Source: Actinomycetes bacterium (GTDB taxonomy: Bacteria; Actinomycetota; Actinomycetes; Actinomycetales; Microbacteriaceae). Taken from it: DNA of 64,000 nucleotides. Position 1 is the stretch's first letter, and every line of letters begins with the position of its first letter. The stretch lies in the NCBI GenBank assembly GCA_029777095.1, contig JAKOTS010000092.1:1-64000 (forward strand), read 5' to 3'. A program made the translations under genes and the position numbers. Shown one piece after another: positions 16,671 to 27,879 of the stretch. The notes beneath the pieces are model-generated. The model ran no database searches and was not told where the DNA came from. It saw only the letters and a list, made by a program, of their open reading frames with translations.

Positions 16671-18427
16671 GCCATCACTCCTGGGAGTTCGGTGAGGCGG
16701 ATCAGACCGCGCAGTTCGGGATGCCCCGGCACCTCGTGCAGCGCGGTCAACAGCGGCGGCACCCGGAGTCCCGCCGCGACGATCCGCTCGGCGTCGGCAA
16801 AAACGTCGGCGGTGCGACCGTGTGCCACCAGGCGGCCGTCGCTCATGAGGGCGGTGTGGGTCGCGTAGTCGGCGACCAACTGCATGTCGTGCGTCACAAC
16901 GATGACGGTGGTGCCGGCGTCGTTGAGCACCTGCAGGAGGCCGAGGAGCTCGTCGGCGCGGGCGCGATCCTGACCAAAAGTCGGCTCATCGAGCGCGAGC
17001 ACGGGGGCGCCGGCGATCAGCGCGGTGCCCACCGAGAGGCGCCGCTTCTCGCCGCCCGAGAGCAAGAACGGGTGTGTGTCGGCCTTGTCGCGGAGGCCAA
17101 AGCGCTCGAGCATGTCGCCGACGCGGCGGTCGATCTCTTTGGGCTCGACGCGGTTGATGCGCAGCCCGTGGGCAAGCTCGTCAAAGACCGTGCCGCTGAT
17201 GAACTGGTGTTCCGGGTTCTGAAACACGAAGCCGATTTGGGCCGCAAGCGCACGCACATCCGAGCGACCCGGGTCGAGGGTGCCAACGCGCACCTTGCCC
17301 TTGGGCGGGGGAATCACGCCGGCGATCGCCTGCACAAGCGTCGTCTTGCCCGCACCGTTTGCGCCGACAACCGCAAGAAACTCGCCGGCGTGCACGCTCA
17401 GGTTCACATCGTGCAAGACAGGCACGCGGCCGCGCTGCACGTTCAGGCCACGCACTTCGATGAGAGGGGAGGATGCCACGGCCCCGGCATCCGCTCGCGA
17501 ACGTGTCGACCACTCGGCGACCTGTGCCGGCACCGGTGAGCCCTCGATTGCGAGGTGCAACTCGCGCGAGGTGAGGGGGAGCGAGTCGAAGGTGTAGCCC
17601 GCGGAACGGAGACGGAGGGCCGCGAGTGTGGCGGTGGGCAGCCAGACGCCCATGGCGACGAGCTCTTCGGCATGGCCGCGCAGGACCTCGTCGAGGGGGC
17701 CGTCGAATGCGAGGCGGCCGGCCTTATCGATCACAACGACGCGGTCGACGAGCGACATGGCGGCGTCGAGGTTGTGCTCGATGAGCACGATGGAGTGGTC
17801 GCCGGCGGCAACAAGTTCGGTGAGTGCCTCGTAGACGTCTTCGATGCCCTGCGGATCGAGGTTGGCTGTGGGTTCATCGAGCACGAGGGTCGGGGCACCG
17901 ATCGCGAGGGCGCAGGCGATCGCGAGGCGCTGTCGTCCGCCGCCCGAGAGGGTGTCGGGGTTCTCGGTGCGGCGCTCCCAGAGTCCGACGCGGCGCAGTG
18001 CGGCCTCGGAGCGGGCGAGCACCTCGTCGACAGACATCCGCAGATTCTCGGGGCCGAAGGCCACCTCGTCGAGCACGGTTCCCGTGACGATTTGCGAGTC
18101 CGGGTCTTGGAACACCATCGAAACGTGGGTGCTGAGTTCTGCGACCGTGCTTTCGGCGGTGTCGATGCCGTGCACGAGCACGGTGCCGGTGATCTCGGCG
18201 GGGAGGGCATGGGGGATGAGCCCATTGAGCGAGAGGGCGAGGGTGGATTTTCCTGATCCGCTGGGGCCGAGCACCAGCACGACCTCGCCCGGGGCGACGT
18301 CGAATGTGATGCCCTCGGGGGTCGCGGCGGTCGCGCCTTCGTGCGTGATTCCGACGTTTTGCACGCGCAGAGCCGCGGCGACGTCACTGTCGCTGGATGG
18401 GCGCCCGAGGGCGGACTCAAGAGTCAC
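16667..18427 (-). CDS. Fused double ATPase of ECF transporter (YkoD-like)
   Basis: 586 residues with two ABC ATPase domains. The first has Walker A GPSGSGKST at 54-62, signature LSGGGRQRLAIA and Walker B LVLDEPTANLD. The second, from about residue 320, has GANGAGKTT, LLSGGEKRRLSVG and LALDEPTFGQD. It powers vitamin or metal-chelate uptake. GTG start at 18427 with no strong ribosome site close by. Its own promoter (TTGCAA, 17 nt, TAAGTT on the minus strand) and an iron-box-like site lie just upstream, so it may be transcribed separately from the S component. It overlaps ecfT by 4 nt. Confidence 0.93.
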   Translation of the reverse strand: MTLESALGRPSSDSDVAAALRVQNVGITHEGATAATPEGITFDVAPGEVVLVLGPSGSGKSTLALSLNGLIPHALPAEITGTVLVHGIDTAESTVAELSTHVSMVFQDPDSQIVTGTVLDEVAFGPENLRMSVDEVLARSEAALRRVGLWERRTENPDTLSGGGRQRLAIACALAIGAPTLVLDEPTANLDPQGIEDVYEALTELVAAGDHSIVLIEHNLDAAMSLVDRVVVIDKAGRLAFDGPLDEVLRGHAEELVAMGVWLPTATLAALRLRSAGYTFDSLPLTSRELHLAIEGSPVPAQVAEWSTRSRADAGAVASSPLIEVRGLNVQRGRVPVLHDVNLSVHAGEFLAVVGANGAGKTTLVQAIAGVIPPPKGKVRVGTLDPGRSDVRALAAQIGFVFQNPEHQFISGTVFDELAHGLRINRVEPKEIDRRVGDMLERFGLRDKADTHPFLLSGGEKRRLSVGTALIAGAPVLALDEPTFGQDRARADELLGLLQVLNDAGTTVIVVTHDMQLVADYATHTALMSDGRLVAHGRTADVFADAERIVAAGLRVPPLLTALHEVPGHPELRGLIRLTELPGVMA

Positions 18428-18441
18428 GGGTGTCTTTTCGC

Positions 18442-18460
18442 AAAGGATAGGGTTACCTAA
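18442..18460 (-). promoter_or_regulatory. DtxR/IdeR-type iron box before the ECF ATPase gene
   Basis: On the minus strand the sequence TTAGGTAACCCTATCCTTT matches 14 of 19 positions of the DtxR/IdeR consensus (TTAGGTTAGSCTAACCTAA). It abuts the -10 box of the promoter, where a bound repressor would block initiation. Confidence 0.5.
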
Positions 18461-18488
18461 ACTTATCCGAGCATTCCTCGTGTTGCAA
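18460..18488 (-). promoter_or_regulatory. Promoter of the ECF ATPase-T operon
   Basis: Minus-strand -35 TTGCAA (18488-18483), 17-nt spacer, -10 TAAGTT (18465-18460). Spacing is ideal for the main sigma factor. Confidence 0.55.
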
Positions 18489-18533
18489 AGGCTTGCTGCG
18501 CAGCGACGGCTTCGTGCAGTGTGCGTGAAGCCG

Positions 18534-19088
18534 TTAGCGTCGGCGCGTTCCGCCCGACACTCCCGCGCGGCCGAGCGCGGCGGCGATCCCGCGCCCGATG
18601 AGGGTGAAGCCCACGGGCGAGAGGAAGAACAGCGACAGATAGATCAGCTGGGTTGCGAACGTGAAGCGTTCGGCATCGAAGGTGGTCCAGACGAGCAGGC
18701 CGAAGGCGAGGCCGCCGAAGACCGGCGGGACGTAGAAGAGCCAGGTGTCCCAGCGGCGGTAGCGGAAGATCACGAAGATCAGTTCTTGCAGGATGCCGAT
18801 GAGCAGCGCGGTGCCGAGGAACGCGGCGGCCAGGTGTGGCGCGAACGCGAGGCCGACGAGGGCGGAGAGCATGTTGGTGATCAACGCGACGAGTGGCATG
18901 CGCAACAGCGACTGTGCGATAACACCGGGCAGGAAGTAGACGCCGATCATCGCGCCGTACAGCAGCGGGATGGTGGCCGAGATCAAGAAACTGGCATACG
19001 CCAAGCCCGCAGAGACGAGCCCTGCGGCCACGCCGATGGCGGCGCAGGTGAGCAGTACGCGTGTCGAGAGCAATGATTTACGGGCCAC
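18534..19088 (-). CDS. ECF transporter substrate-binding S component, YkoE-like
   Basis: 184 residues with five or six hydrophobic segments (VLLTCAAIGVAAGLVSAGLAYA, AAAFLGTALLIGILQELIFVIF, WLFYVPPVFGGLAFGLLVW). Arrangement S component - fused ATPase - T component matches ykoE-ykoD-ykoC, where YkoE is predicted to bind hydroxymethylpyrimidine or thiamine. GTG start at 19088 with a -10 box 6 nt upstream, so there is no room for a TPP riboswitch in the mRNA. The true ligand is therefore open. A 106-nt gap with its own promoter separates it from the ATPase gene. Confidence 0.85.
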   Translation of the reverse strand: MARKSLLSTRVLLTCAAIGVAAGLVSAGLAYASFLISATIPLLYGAMIGVYFLPGVIAQSLLRMPLVALITNMLSALVGLAFAPHLAAAFLGTALLIGILQELIFVIFRYRRWDTWLFYVPPVFGGLAFGLLVWTTFDAERFTFATQLIYLSLFFLSPVGFTLIGRGIAAALGRAGVSGGTRRR

Positions 19089-19094
19089 GGTCTC

Positions 19095-19100
19095 AGCGTA
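19095..19100 (-). promoter_or_regulatory. -10 box of the YkoE-like gene, leaderless arrangement
   Basis: Minus strand TACGCT, then 6 nt (GAGACC), then GTG. No ribosome site. Confidence 0.45.
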
Positions 19101-19177
19101 CCGGGCGCGTCCGCTCAGGTCGGAAGAATGTCGGGCAATGGATGCCGGGGGCCGTGCTTCCAGCGGCGCCTGCGCGC

Positions 19178-20149
19178 TTACTTCAACCGGCGGCCGCGCG
19201 TCTTGAGGCGAACCCCCGGCATCGGCGGCGCGGGAATTCGTTCTGCCCCATGGCCGGGCACGTGCCCAAACCTGGCGGTGTCGTTCTCCCAGTCCTCACG
19301 GGCCTCAACAATTTCTTCGTGTGTGCGGGCGACGAAGTTCCACCACATGATGATTTCTTCGGCAAAGGGCTCCCCGCCGAGCAAGAATGCGCGCGCGCCC
19401 TCGGCGCTGTACACGTCGACGTAGTCACGCTCGATTCCGAGGTAGAGCATCGCTTCGGCGTCGACGGGCACGCGTTCGGGGGCGGATGCCTCCACCTCGA
19501 TGTCGCCCTCAACGCCCAGGATGCCGTGCTCCCAGTGCGGGTTGAGCGGCAGCCGCACGGTCGCACCCGCCGCGATTTGCAGTTCGACACCGATGATCGG
19601 GGTGTGGACCGTCGCGGGGGACGTGACGCCGGCGAAGCTCCCCATCACGACGAGCGCCTCGAGCCCCGGGGCGCTGAACCGGGGGAGCGCAGTGTGCTGT
19701 TCGAAGGTTGGTGGCATGTGCCGGGCAGATTCGGGGAGCGCCACCCAGAGCTGGAGCGCGGCGAGCGCGACTTCTTCTTCGCCGAGCGAGTACTCCGAGT
19801 GGGCGATGCCGTGCCCGCTGGTCATCAGGTTGAGGGCGCCCCGGGTCACGACGACGTCGCTGCCGATGGTGTCGCGGTGGTGGATCTCACCCAGGAGCGG
19901 CCAGGTGACGGTCTGGAGTCCGATGTGCGGGTGGGGTTCAACGCGCATGCGGGTCGGTTGTGGGCCGAACCGGTCGAGGAAACACCACGCGCCGACCATC
20001 GGCAGGTCGCGCTGGGGCAGCGTGCGCCGCACATGCATGTTGCGCACGCCGCCGAGCGGAACTTCGCGCGACTCGAGCAGCACCGACATCGGTCCCGAGC
20101 ATTCTGGGGCCGATGCGGCGCTTTCACTTCCCGAGTCGAGTCGGCTCAT
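19178..20149 (-). CDS. Pirin family cupin protein
   Basis: 323 residues from the ATG at 20149, which overlaps the GNAT stop by 4 nt; a longer in-frame reading from 20239 would lie inside the GNAT gene. The N-terminal cupin has PHPHIGLQTVTW near residue 70 and SGHGIAHSE near 113, supplying the His-His-His-Glu metal site of pirins. The second half has the pirin C-terminal barrel (VALPESARHMPPTFEQH). Bacterial pirins are iron proteins, some with quercetin dioxygenase activity; this one's substrate is unknown. Second gene of a two-gene unit. Confidence 0.92.
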   Translation of the reverse strand: MSRLDSGSESAASAPECSGPMSVLLESREVPLGGVRNMHVRRTLPQRDLPMVGAWCFLDRFGPQPTRMRVEPHPHIGLQTVTWPLLGEIHHRDTIGSDVVVTRGALNLMTSGHGIAHSEYSLGEEEVALAALQLWVALPESARHMPPTFEQHTALPRFSAPGLEALVVMGSFAGVTSPATVHTPIIGVELQIAAGATVRLPLNPHWEHGILGVEGDIEVEASAPERVPVDAEAMLYLGIERDYVDVYSAEGARAFLLGGEPFAEEIIMWWNFVARTHEEIVEAREDWENDTARFGHVPGHGAERIPAPPMPGVRLKTRGRRLK

Positions 20150-20463
20150 GCTTTGGGTGCCGCCTCGATGCCTTCGGGCCATTCGATGACGGCGCCGGGA
20201 ACCTCGTGTGCGCGCACCCAACCCTGCACATAGCTGCACACCGGGATGATGCGGGACCCTCGGGCCGTGGCATCCGTGATCGCGGCTTCGACAAGCTTGG
20301 CTGCGAGTCCCTGACCGCCGAAGGCCGGGTCGATGTGGGTGTGGTCGAAGGTGATCTCGCCGTCGCCCTGGATGAAGTGGGCGTAGCCAGCTTCGGCCCC
20401 GCCGGTCTGAATCACGTAGCTATTGCGCTCGTTGTCGCGTTCGATCACGATCTGGTCAGTCAT
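20146..20463 (-). CDS. Small GNAT-fold acetyltransferase-like protein (YidJ/Gtn type)
   Basis: 105 residues from the ATG at 20463 with GAAAGG upstream. Motifs: DHTHIDPAFGGQGLAAKLVEAAITDATARGSRIIPVCSYV, which holds the acetyl-CoA loop GGQGLA, and the C-terminal VPGAVIEWP. It belongs to the short, single-fold GNAT group whose substrates are mostly unknown. First gene of the pair with pirin, with 4-nt overlap. Divergent from the DUF3516 helicase gene. Confidence 0.9.
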   Translation of the reverse strand: MTDQIVIERDNERNSYVIQTGGAEAGYAHFIQGDGEITFDHTHIDPAFGGQGLAAKLVEAAITDATARGSRIIPVCSYVQGWVRAHEVPGAVIEWPEGIEAAPKA

Positions 20464-20554
20464 TGTGGATGCCTTTCGTGGTGGGGTCGCGGCCACGTTG
20501 CCGCGTCACCTCTTCTCAACCTATGTTGCCGCACAGACCTTCCGCCAGATGCGG

Positions 20555-20560
20555 CAGACT
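20555..20560 (+). promoter_or_regulatory. Candidate -10 box of the DUF3516 helicase gene
   Basis: CAGACT, then CGGCAT, then ATG at 20567. Same 6-nt spacing as other leaderless candidates, but the first base departs from TANNNT. Confidence 0.3.
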
Positions 20561-20566
20561 CGGCAT

Positions 20567-23302
20567 ATGTCCTCTCCCGCTCCCACCGAGGCCCCCACAC
20601 CCCTGCTCGCGCGTCTGCCCCGGGGGCCTGAGGCAGACCCAGATGGCATCTACACCGGCTTCGTCGAGTGGGCAAACGACACCGGCTTCTCGCTCTACCC
20701 CGCGCAGGACGAGGCGGCGATCGAGATTGTTTCAGGGTCAAACGTGATCCTTTCGACGCCCACCGGCACCGGCAAGTCGCTCGTGGCGATCGCCGCGCAC
20801 GCCGCAGCTGTGGCACGCGGCGGCCGCACCTACTACACCGCCCCGATCAAGGCGCTGGTCAGCGAAAAGTTCTTCGCACTCATCGACGTCTTTGGCGCCG
20901 AAAACGTGGGCATGGTCACGGGCGACTCGTCGGTGAACGCCGACGCGCCCATCATCTGCTGCACCGCCGAGATCTTGGCGAACTCGGCGCTCCGGCACGG
21001 CGCAGACACCCCGGTCGACCAGGTCGTCATGGACGAGTTTCACTATTACGGCGACCCCGACCGGGGATGGGCGTGGCAGGTTCCCCTGTTGCTGTTGCCG
21101 AGGGTGCAGTTCGTGCTCATGTCGGCGACGCTCGGTGATGTCACCGAGATTGCCGAAGACCTGACGCGGCGCACCGGTCGCCCCACCGCGCGCATCACGG
21201 GCGTTGAACGCCCAGTGCCGCTGCACTTTTCGTATGCCCGCACGCCGGTGCACGAGACGGTTGAGGAGCTGCTTGAGACCAAACAGGCGCCCATCTACAT
21301 CGTGCACTTCTCGCAGGCGGCGGCGATGGAGCGCGCCCAGGCGTTGTCGAGCCTGCGAATCGTGAGCCGCGCCCAGCGAGATGAGATCGCCGAGGCGATT
21401 GGCGGATTCCGCTTCACGACGGCCTTCGGCCGCATTCTCTCGCGCTATGTGCGCTCGGGTATCGGGGTGCACCACGCCGGGATGCTGCCGCGCTATCGAC
21501 GCCTCGTCGAGACCCTCGCCCAGCGCGGCCTCCTGCGCGTCATCTGCGGCACCGACACCCTCGGCGTCGGAATCAACGTGCCGATTCGCACCGTGTTGAT
21601 CACGGCGCTCGCAAAATACGACGGCCAGCGGATGCGCCAGCTCAGCGCCCGCGAGTTCCACCAGATTGCCGGACGAGCCGGACGCGCGGGATACGACACC
21701 GCCGGCACCGTGGTTGTCATGGCGCCCGAGCACGACATCGAGAATGCGCAGGCGCTCGCAAAGGCTGGCGATGACCCGAAGAAGTTGCGCAAGGTGGTGC
21801 GCAAGAAGGCGCCCACCGGGTTCGTGAACTGGGGGGAGGCGAGCTTCGAGAAGCTCGTGGCCGCCGAGCCCGAGCCGTTGACCCCGCACCTGCAGCTGAG
21901 CGCCGCGATGCTCATCAACGTCATCGCGCGTGGCGGCGACGCGTTCGCCAACGTGCGTTCGCTGGTGTTCGACAATCACGAGCCGCGGGCGCGGCAGTAC
22001 GAGCTCGCGCGCCGGGCCCTGGGTATTTTTCGCACCCTCGTGATCGCTGGAGTGGTCGAGGTTGTGCCGGCGGCGGTGCCCGGTGTGGCGCCCGGCATCC
22101 GATTGACCGTCGATCTGCAGCCCAACTTCGCGCTCAATCAGCCCCTGTCGCCGTTCGCGCTCGCGGCCATCGAGCTGCTCGACCCGGAGGCGGACGCATC
22201 GGTGGCGCGCCAGGTGGCAGCACCAGCACCCGCACACGCGCCCGCACTCGACGTTTTGTCGGATGACGCCACCTCCGATCCGGCGCTGTCCGGGGACGCC
22301 ACCTCCGACGCCACCGACCCGGAGGCGGGCGCCACGGCGCCTGCGGATGCCTCGAGCCCTGCCCCTGCCGCCTCGACCGCCGGCACCGGTCACTACGCGC
22401 TCGACGTCGTGAGCATCATCGAGGCCACTCTCGATGACCCCCGTCCGGTCCTGTCGCAGCAACAGTTCTTGGCCCGCGGCGAGGCCGTCGGGGCCATGAA
22501 GCGTGCGGGCATCGAATATGACGAGCGCATGGAGCTGCTCGAGGCGATCACTTATCCGAAGCCCCTCGAAGAGTTGCTTGCGCAGTCGTTTGAGGTGTTT
22601 GCGTCGAGTCAGCCATGGGTGCGCGATTTCGAGCTCTCGCCGAAGTCGGTTGTGCGCGACATGTTTGAGCGGGCGCTGTCGTTTGGCGAGTTCATCTCGC
22701 AGTATCAGCTCGCGCGCAGCGAGGGTCTGGTGCTGCGCTACCTCAGTGATGCGTATCGCGCGATTCGCCAGACGGTGCCGAACGAGGCGAAGACCGACGA
22801 ACTTCTCGACATCATCGAGTGGCTCGGCGAGCTCGTCCGACAGGTTGATTCGAGTCTCGTCGACGAGTGGGAAGAGCTCATCAACCCCGTGGATGCCGCA
22901 GCCGATGGCACCCCGATCGTGCCGCCCGCACCGCCGTCGGTGCTGACGAACCGGCGGGCGTTTGTGGTGTTGGTACGCAACGAGCTGTTTCGGCGGGTGC
23001 GGCTCGCCGCGCTGCAGCGGGATGAGGAGCTTGCCGAACTCGACCCCGGCGTCGACTGGTCGGATGCGCTTGACGGTTACTTTGACGAGCACGATGAGAT
23101 CCTCACGGGTGGTCCGGCACGGTCGCCGTCGCTGGTCGCCATCGATGAGTCTGATGCGGCCGAAGGTGTCTGGAAGGTCGAGCAAACGATTGATGACCCC
23201 GAGGGCAACCACGATTGGCGCATCCGTGCTGAGGTCGACTTGGCCGAATCTGAGGAAGAGGGCACCGCAGTACTGCGCGTGACAGGCGTCGTGCGGCTGT
23301 AG
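20567..23302 (+). CDS. DEAD/DEAH-box helicase with C-terminal DUF3516
   Basis: 911 residues from the ATG at 20567. Superfamily 2 helicase: motif I STPTGTGKS near residue 65, motif II DEFH near 155 in DEFHYYGDPDRGWAWQ, motif III SATLGD, then GTDTLGVGINVPIRTVL and QIAGRAGRAG. The C-terminal part (from about 610) has the DUF3516 region with PKPLEELLAQSFEVF and QPWVRDFELSPKSVVRDM. It resembles Ski2/Mtr4-like helicases and may act in RNA turnover or rRNA processing; no direct evidence exists for the substrate. A low-complexity Ala/Asp/Ser/Thr/Pro stretch of about 60 residues (nt 22195-22390) separates the halves and looks like an unstructured insert. Confidence 0.92.
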   Translation: MSSPAPTEAPTPLLARLPRGPEADPDGIYTGFVEWANDTGFSLYPAQDEAAIEIVSGSNVILSTPTGTGKSLVAIAAHAAAVARGGRTYYTAPIKALVSEKFFALIDVFGAENVGMVTGDSSVNADAPIICCTAEILANSALRHGADTPVDQVVMDEFHYYGDPDRGWAWQVPLLLLPRVQFVLMSATLGDVTEIAEDLTRRTGRPTARITGVERPVPLHFSYARTPVHETVEELLETKQAPIYIVHFSQAAAMERAQALSSLRIVSRAQRDEIAEAIGGFRFTTAFGRILSRYVRSGIGVHHAGMLPRYRRLVETLAQRGLLRVICGTDTLGVGINVPIRTVLITALAKYDGQRMRQLSAREFHQIAGRAGRAGYDTAGTVVVMAPEHDIENAQALAKAGDDPKKLRKVVRKKAPTGFVNWGEASFEKLVAAEPEPLTPHLQLSAAMLINVIARGGDAFANVRSLVFDNHEPRARQYELARRALGIFRTLVIAGVVEVVPAAVPGVAPGIRLTVDLQPNFALNQPLSPFALAAIELLDPEADASVARQVAAPAPAHAPALDVLSDDATSDPALSGDATSDATDPEAGATAPADASSPAPAASTAGTGHYALDVVSIIEATLDDPRPVLSQQQFLARGEAVGAMKRAGIEYDERMELLEAITYPKPLEELLAQSFEVFASSQPWVRDFELSPKSVVRDMFERALSFGEFISQYQLARSEGLVLRYLSDAYRAIRQTVPNEAKTDELLDIIEWLGELVRQVDSSLVDEWEELINPVDAAADGTPIVPPAPPSVLTNRRAFVVLVRNELFRRVRLAALQRDEELAELDPGVDWSDALDGYFDEHDEILTGGPARSPSLVAIDESDAAEGVWKVEQTIDDPEGNHDWRIRAEVDLAESEEEGTAVLRVTGVVRL

Positions 23303-23425
23303 TCGGGAGGTCGCCCGCGCCCGGCCGCTCGCAACACCGCCCCGCTGTGCGCAACACCGCGTCATGCCCCGACACAGCGCGACACACAGGGCGGCAGTCC
23401 AGGTTCGCGCTGTTTCAATCTGTGC

Positions 23426-24153
23426 ATGACACACGCGAGCGAGGCACATTTGGCATGGGCGCAGGACCGGCACGACACCGTCACGGGACCGCTGGGAGCG
23501 CTTGCTCTCGTGGTCCAAGCGTGGTCGTCGCCGGGTGAACCGGCCGTCGACGAAGCTTTGGCGCGCGAGGGGCACCCCGCCGATGCCCAGTTCTCGAGGT
23601 TGCAGCGCCCGCGCGTTGATAGCGGCGAGGTTGAAGATGGCTATCGGATCTGGCGGAGTGATTCGCCGGCTCGCCACGCGTTCCAGGCGCTCGAGGTCTA
23701 CGACTACGACCCCGCATGGGTGGTCGAGGGTCGGTTCGAGCTCGTTGACGAGGAGCGCGCGATCGCCTTCGAGCACCTGCTCGACGGGGGCGCGACACGT
23801 GCCTTGCCAGTGTCTGGCGATCTCATTTTCACGCATCAGGGTCAAGAGGTGCGGCTTGCCGCATTCGATGCGGTGTACGCCGGGGTCTCGACCTTGCACC
23901 TCGTTTTTGCCGACCAGACCAATGGTGCTGAGTCGTATGCGACGGGTCGATTCCTGTTCCTTGAACGGCCCGAAAGTGACGCGCTCGCCGCGGACGGTTC
24001 GGTCGCGGTGACGATCGACTTCAACCGCGCGGTCGTGCCGCCCTGCGGGTTCTCGAACCAGATGAACTGCCCGCTCCCGCCTCTCCAGAACCGCGTGCCG
24101 TTCCCGATTCGCGCAGGCGAGCGCACGGTTCGATACGCCGAGGGCTTCTCGCT

Positions 24154-24157
<4 letters not shown>
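23426..24157 (+). CDS. DUF1684 family protein
   Basis: 243 residues. The C-terminal signature VTIDFNRAVVPPCGFSNQMNCPLPPLQNRVPFPIRAGE is characteristic of DUF1684, including the conserved PPCxFS and CPLPP blocks. No signal peptide or membrane helix, so it is probably cytoplasmic. The biochemical function is unknown; two conserved Cys residues suggest a metal or redox site (inference). The stop TAA shares the palindrome TTAA with the stop of the convergent DUF222 gene. Confidence 0.88.
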
Positions 24158-25542
<1,385 letters not shown>

Positions 25543-25690
25543 GTTGTGATCATCGCAGGGGCCTCGGACATTCGCACCACATATACATGCATCTGTGGAT
25601 AACTTTTTAGAAGAAAGATTCGAAGGAGGAATTGCGCGAAAATCGGATGCCACAGCCCACACCACGCGAGCGAGTGTCGGTGGCTGCGGG

Positions 25691-25696
25691 TAGCGT
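25691..25696 (+). promoter_or_regulatory. -10 box of recQ, leaderless arrangement
   Basis: TAGCGT, 7 nt, then GTG at 25704. No ribosome site. Confidence 0.5.
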
Positions 25697-25703
25697 TGAG
25701 CAC

Positions 25704-27755
25704 GTGACATCTTTCGCTGGTTCTGACTCCTCGCCACCTGACGCGCCCTACGGGGGCGGTGCGGTGGCGTGGGATGAGCCCGCCTGGATTCCACTCGACG
25801 AGGAGGCGCCGCCCGAGTGGGATGACGCACCCCCGCCAGAGTGGGAATCTGCCGGGAGCAGCAGCTACAACGCCAACACCACCACCGCGCACAACCGCGG
25901 TTCGACGCGCGCAGCCGTCACCGCGGCGCCATCACGATTCGCCACCGCACAGGAGGCGCTCCACACTGTCTTTGGCTACGAGGCATTCCGCGGCGACCAA
26001 GCGGCGGCAATCGATCAGATTGTTGGCGGCGGCGACGCCATTGTGCTGATGCCCACCGGTGGTGGAAAAAGCCTCGTTTACCAGGTGCCCGCGCTGGTTC
26101 GCGAGGGCACCGGGCTCGTGGTCAGCCCGCTGATTGCGCTGATGCATGACCAGGTCGATGCGTTGCGCTCGAATGGCGTGCGCGCCGCATACCTCAACTC
26201 CACGCAGGGTGCCGCCGAGCGTGCGTCCGTCGAGCAGGCGTACCTCACGGGCGAGCTCGATCTGCTCTACGTCGCCCCCGAGCGCCTCTCGAACCAGGGC
26301 ACCCTTTCGCTCCTGCAACGGGGCCAGATCGGCGTCATCGCGATCGATGAGGCCCACTGTGTCTCGCAATGGGGCCACGATTTTCGCCCCGATTACCTCA
26401 CGCTCGGGGCGCTGGCTGACCAGTTTCCCGGCGTGCCACGCGTGGCGCTTACCGCCACCGCGACCGAGGCCACGCACGCCGAGATCGGCGAGCGGCTCGG
26501 TATGCCGAACGCCAAGCACTTCGTCGCCAGCTTCGACCGCCCAAACATTCAGTACCGGATCGTGCCGAAGAACGAGGCGCGCCAGCAGCTACTCAGCTTT
26601 ATTCGCTCCCAGCCCGAGGGCTCGGCGGGCATTGTGTATGCGCTCAGCCGCAAGAGTGTCGAGCAAACGGCCGAGTTCTTGCGCGGCAAGGGTATCGACG
26701 CGCTGCCCTACCACGCGGGGCTTCCGGCAGAGACGCGGGCCGCGAACCAGTCCCGTTTCCTCCGCGAAGACGGTGTCGTGATGTGCGCCACGATCGCCTT
26801 TGGCATGGGCATCGACAAGCCTGATGTGCGATTCGTGGCACACATCGACCTACCGAAATCCGTCGAAGGCTACTACCAAGAGACGGGCCGTGCGGGCCGC
26901 GACGGCGAACCCGCGAACGCCTGGCTCGCCTACGGCTTGGGTGACGTCGTGCAGCAACGCCGGCTCATTGAGCGTGGCGACGGCGACCTCGCTCATCGCA
27001 TTCGTCAGGGCCAACACCTCGACGCGATGCTCGCGCTGTGCGAAACGACGGGATGCCGCAGGGTCGATCTTCTCGGCTATTTCGGCCAGGCCTCGGGCCC
27101 GTGTGGCAACTGCGACACTTGCCTCGAGCCGCCCGAAACGTGGGACGGCCTGGTGCCTGCGCAGAAGCTGTTGTCGACCATCGTGCGGTTGCAGCGAGAG
27201 CGAAACCAGTCATTCGGCGCGGGGCACCTGATCGACATTCTGCGGGGCAACCGCACCGACCGAATCGGTCAGCAAAAGCACGACACGCTCTCGACCTTCG
27301 GCATCGGCAACGACCTCAGCGAGCAAGACTGGCGCAGCGTGATTCGCCAGCTCCTCGCACGCGGGCTGCTCGTCGCGAAGGGCGAATACGGCACCCTCGC
27401 GCTCAGTGACGCGAGCAACGGCGTGCTCGCGGGCACCACTCCCGTGCCGCTGCGTCGAGACGTGCTCGGTCGCGGCGGGTCGAGCGGGAGCGCGCCGCGA
27501 GCGCGCAAGTCGTCGGCCGCCGAGAGTTTGGATGCCGCAGACCGCCCCCTCTTCGAAGCGCTTCGCACATGGCGTGCCGAAACTGCGCGCACGCAGGGCG
27601 TGCCCGCCTACATCGTGTTTGGTGACGCCACCCTGCGCGCGCTCGCCGAGCATCGCCCTGCGAGCATCGCCGCGCTCGAAGGCATCACGGGAATCGGCGA
27701 AAAGAAACGGGAGGCCTATGGCGCCGCGGTCCTCGAAGTGATCGCGGCCGAGTAA
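25704..27755 (+). CDS. recQ: ATP-dependent DNA helicase RecQ
   Basis: 683 residues from the GTG at 25704, supported by the -10 box 7 nt upstream; the longer frame from 25632 is less likely. 3'-5' DNA helicase for repair and recombination. Motif [13 protein letters not shown] near 119, motif II DEAH in [20 protein letters not shown] near 215, motif [12 protein letters not shown]. The Zn site of the RQC region is CETTGC with CGNCDTC near 446-473. A C-terminal HRDC-like domain begins near 613 ([19 protein letters not shown]). An acidic N-terminal extension of about 75 residues ([16 protein letters not shown]) is not part of the core. It is divergent from the DUF222 gene. Confidence 0.95.
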   Translation: MTSFAGSDSSPPDAPYGGGAVAWDEPAWIPLDEEAPPEWDDAPPPEWESAGSSSYNANTTTAHNRGSTRAAVTAAPSRFATAQEALHTVFGYEAFRGDQAAAIDQIVGGGDAIVLMPTGGGKSLVYQVPALVREGTGLVVSPLIALMHDQVDALRSNGVRAAYLNSTQGAAERASVEQAYLTGELDLLYVAPERLSNQGTLSLLQRGQIGVIAIDEAHCVSQWGHDFRPDYLTLGALADQFPGVPRVALTATATEATHAEIGERLGMPNAKHFVASFDRPNIQYRIVPKNEARQQLLSFIRSQPEGSAGIVYALSRKSVEQTAEFLRGKGIDALPYHAGLPAETRAANQSRFLREDGVVMCATIAFGMGIDKPDVRFVAHIDLPKSVEGYYQETGRAGRDGEPANAWLAYGLGDVVQQRRLIERGDGDLAHRIRQGQHLDAMLALCETTGCRRVDLLGYFGQASGPCGNCDTCLEPPETWDGLVPAQKLLSTIVRLQRERNQSFGAGHLIDILRGNRTDRIGQQKHDTLSTFGIGNDLSEQDWRSVIRQLLARGLLVAKGEYGTLALSDASNGVLAGTTPVPLRRDVLGRGGSSGSAPRARKSSAAESLDAADRPLFEALRTWRAETARTQGVPAYIVFGDATLRALAEHRPASIAALEGITGIGEKKREAYGAAVLEVIAAE

Positions 27756-27879
27756 GCGCCAAGCCACAGCAAAATCAACCGCCGCCAAAACCACCCGCAA
27801 CCACAACCGAACTCAACCGCAACTAAAATCCGACGCAATCGACAGGAATGCGCGTGCGTGGGGCAGTGTTGAGCACACT

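Noticed and set aside
19089..19110. TPP riboswitch (a CTGAGA sequence before the YkoE-like gene)
   Set aside because: The hexamer straddles the -10 box and spacer; the second TPP arm is absent and the transcript would start at the GTG.
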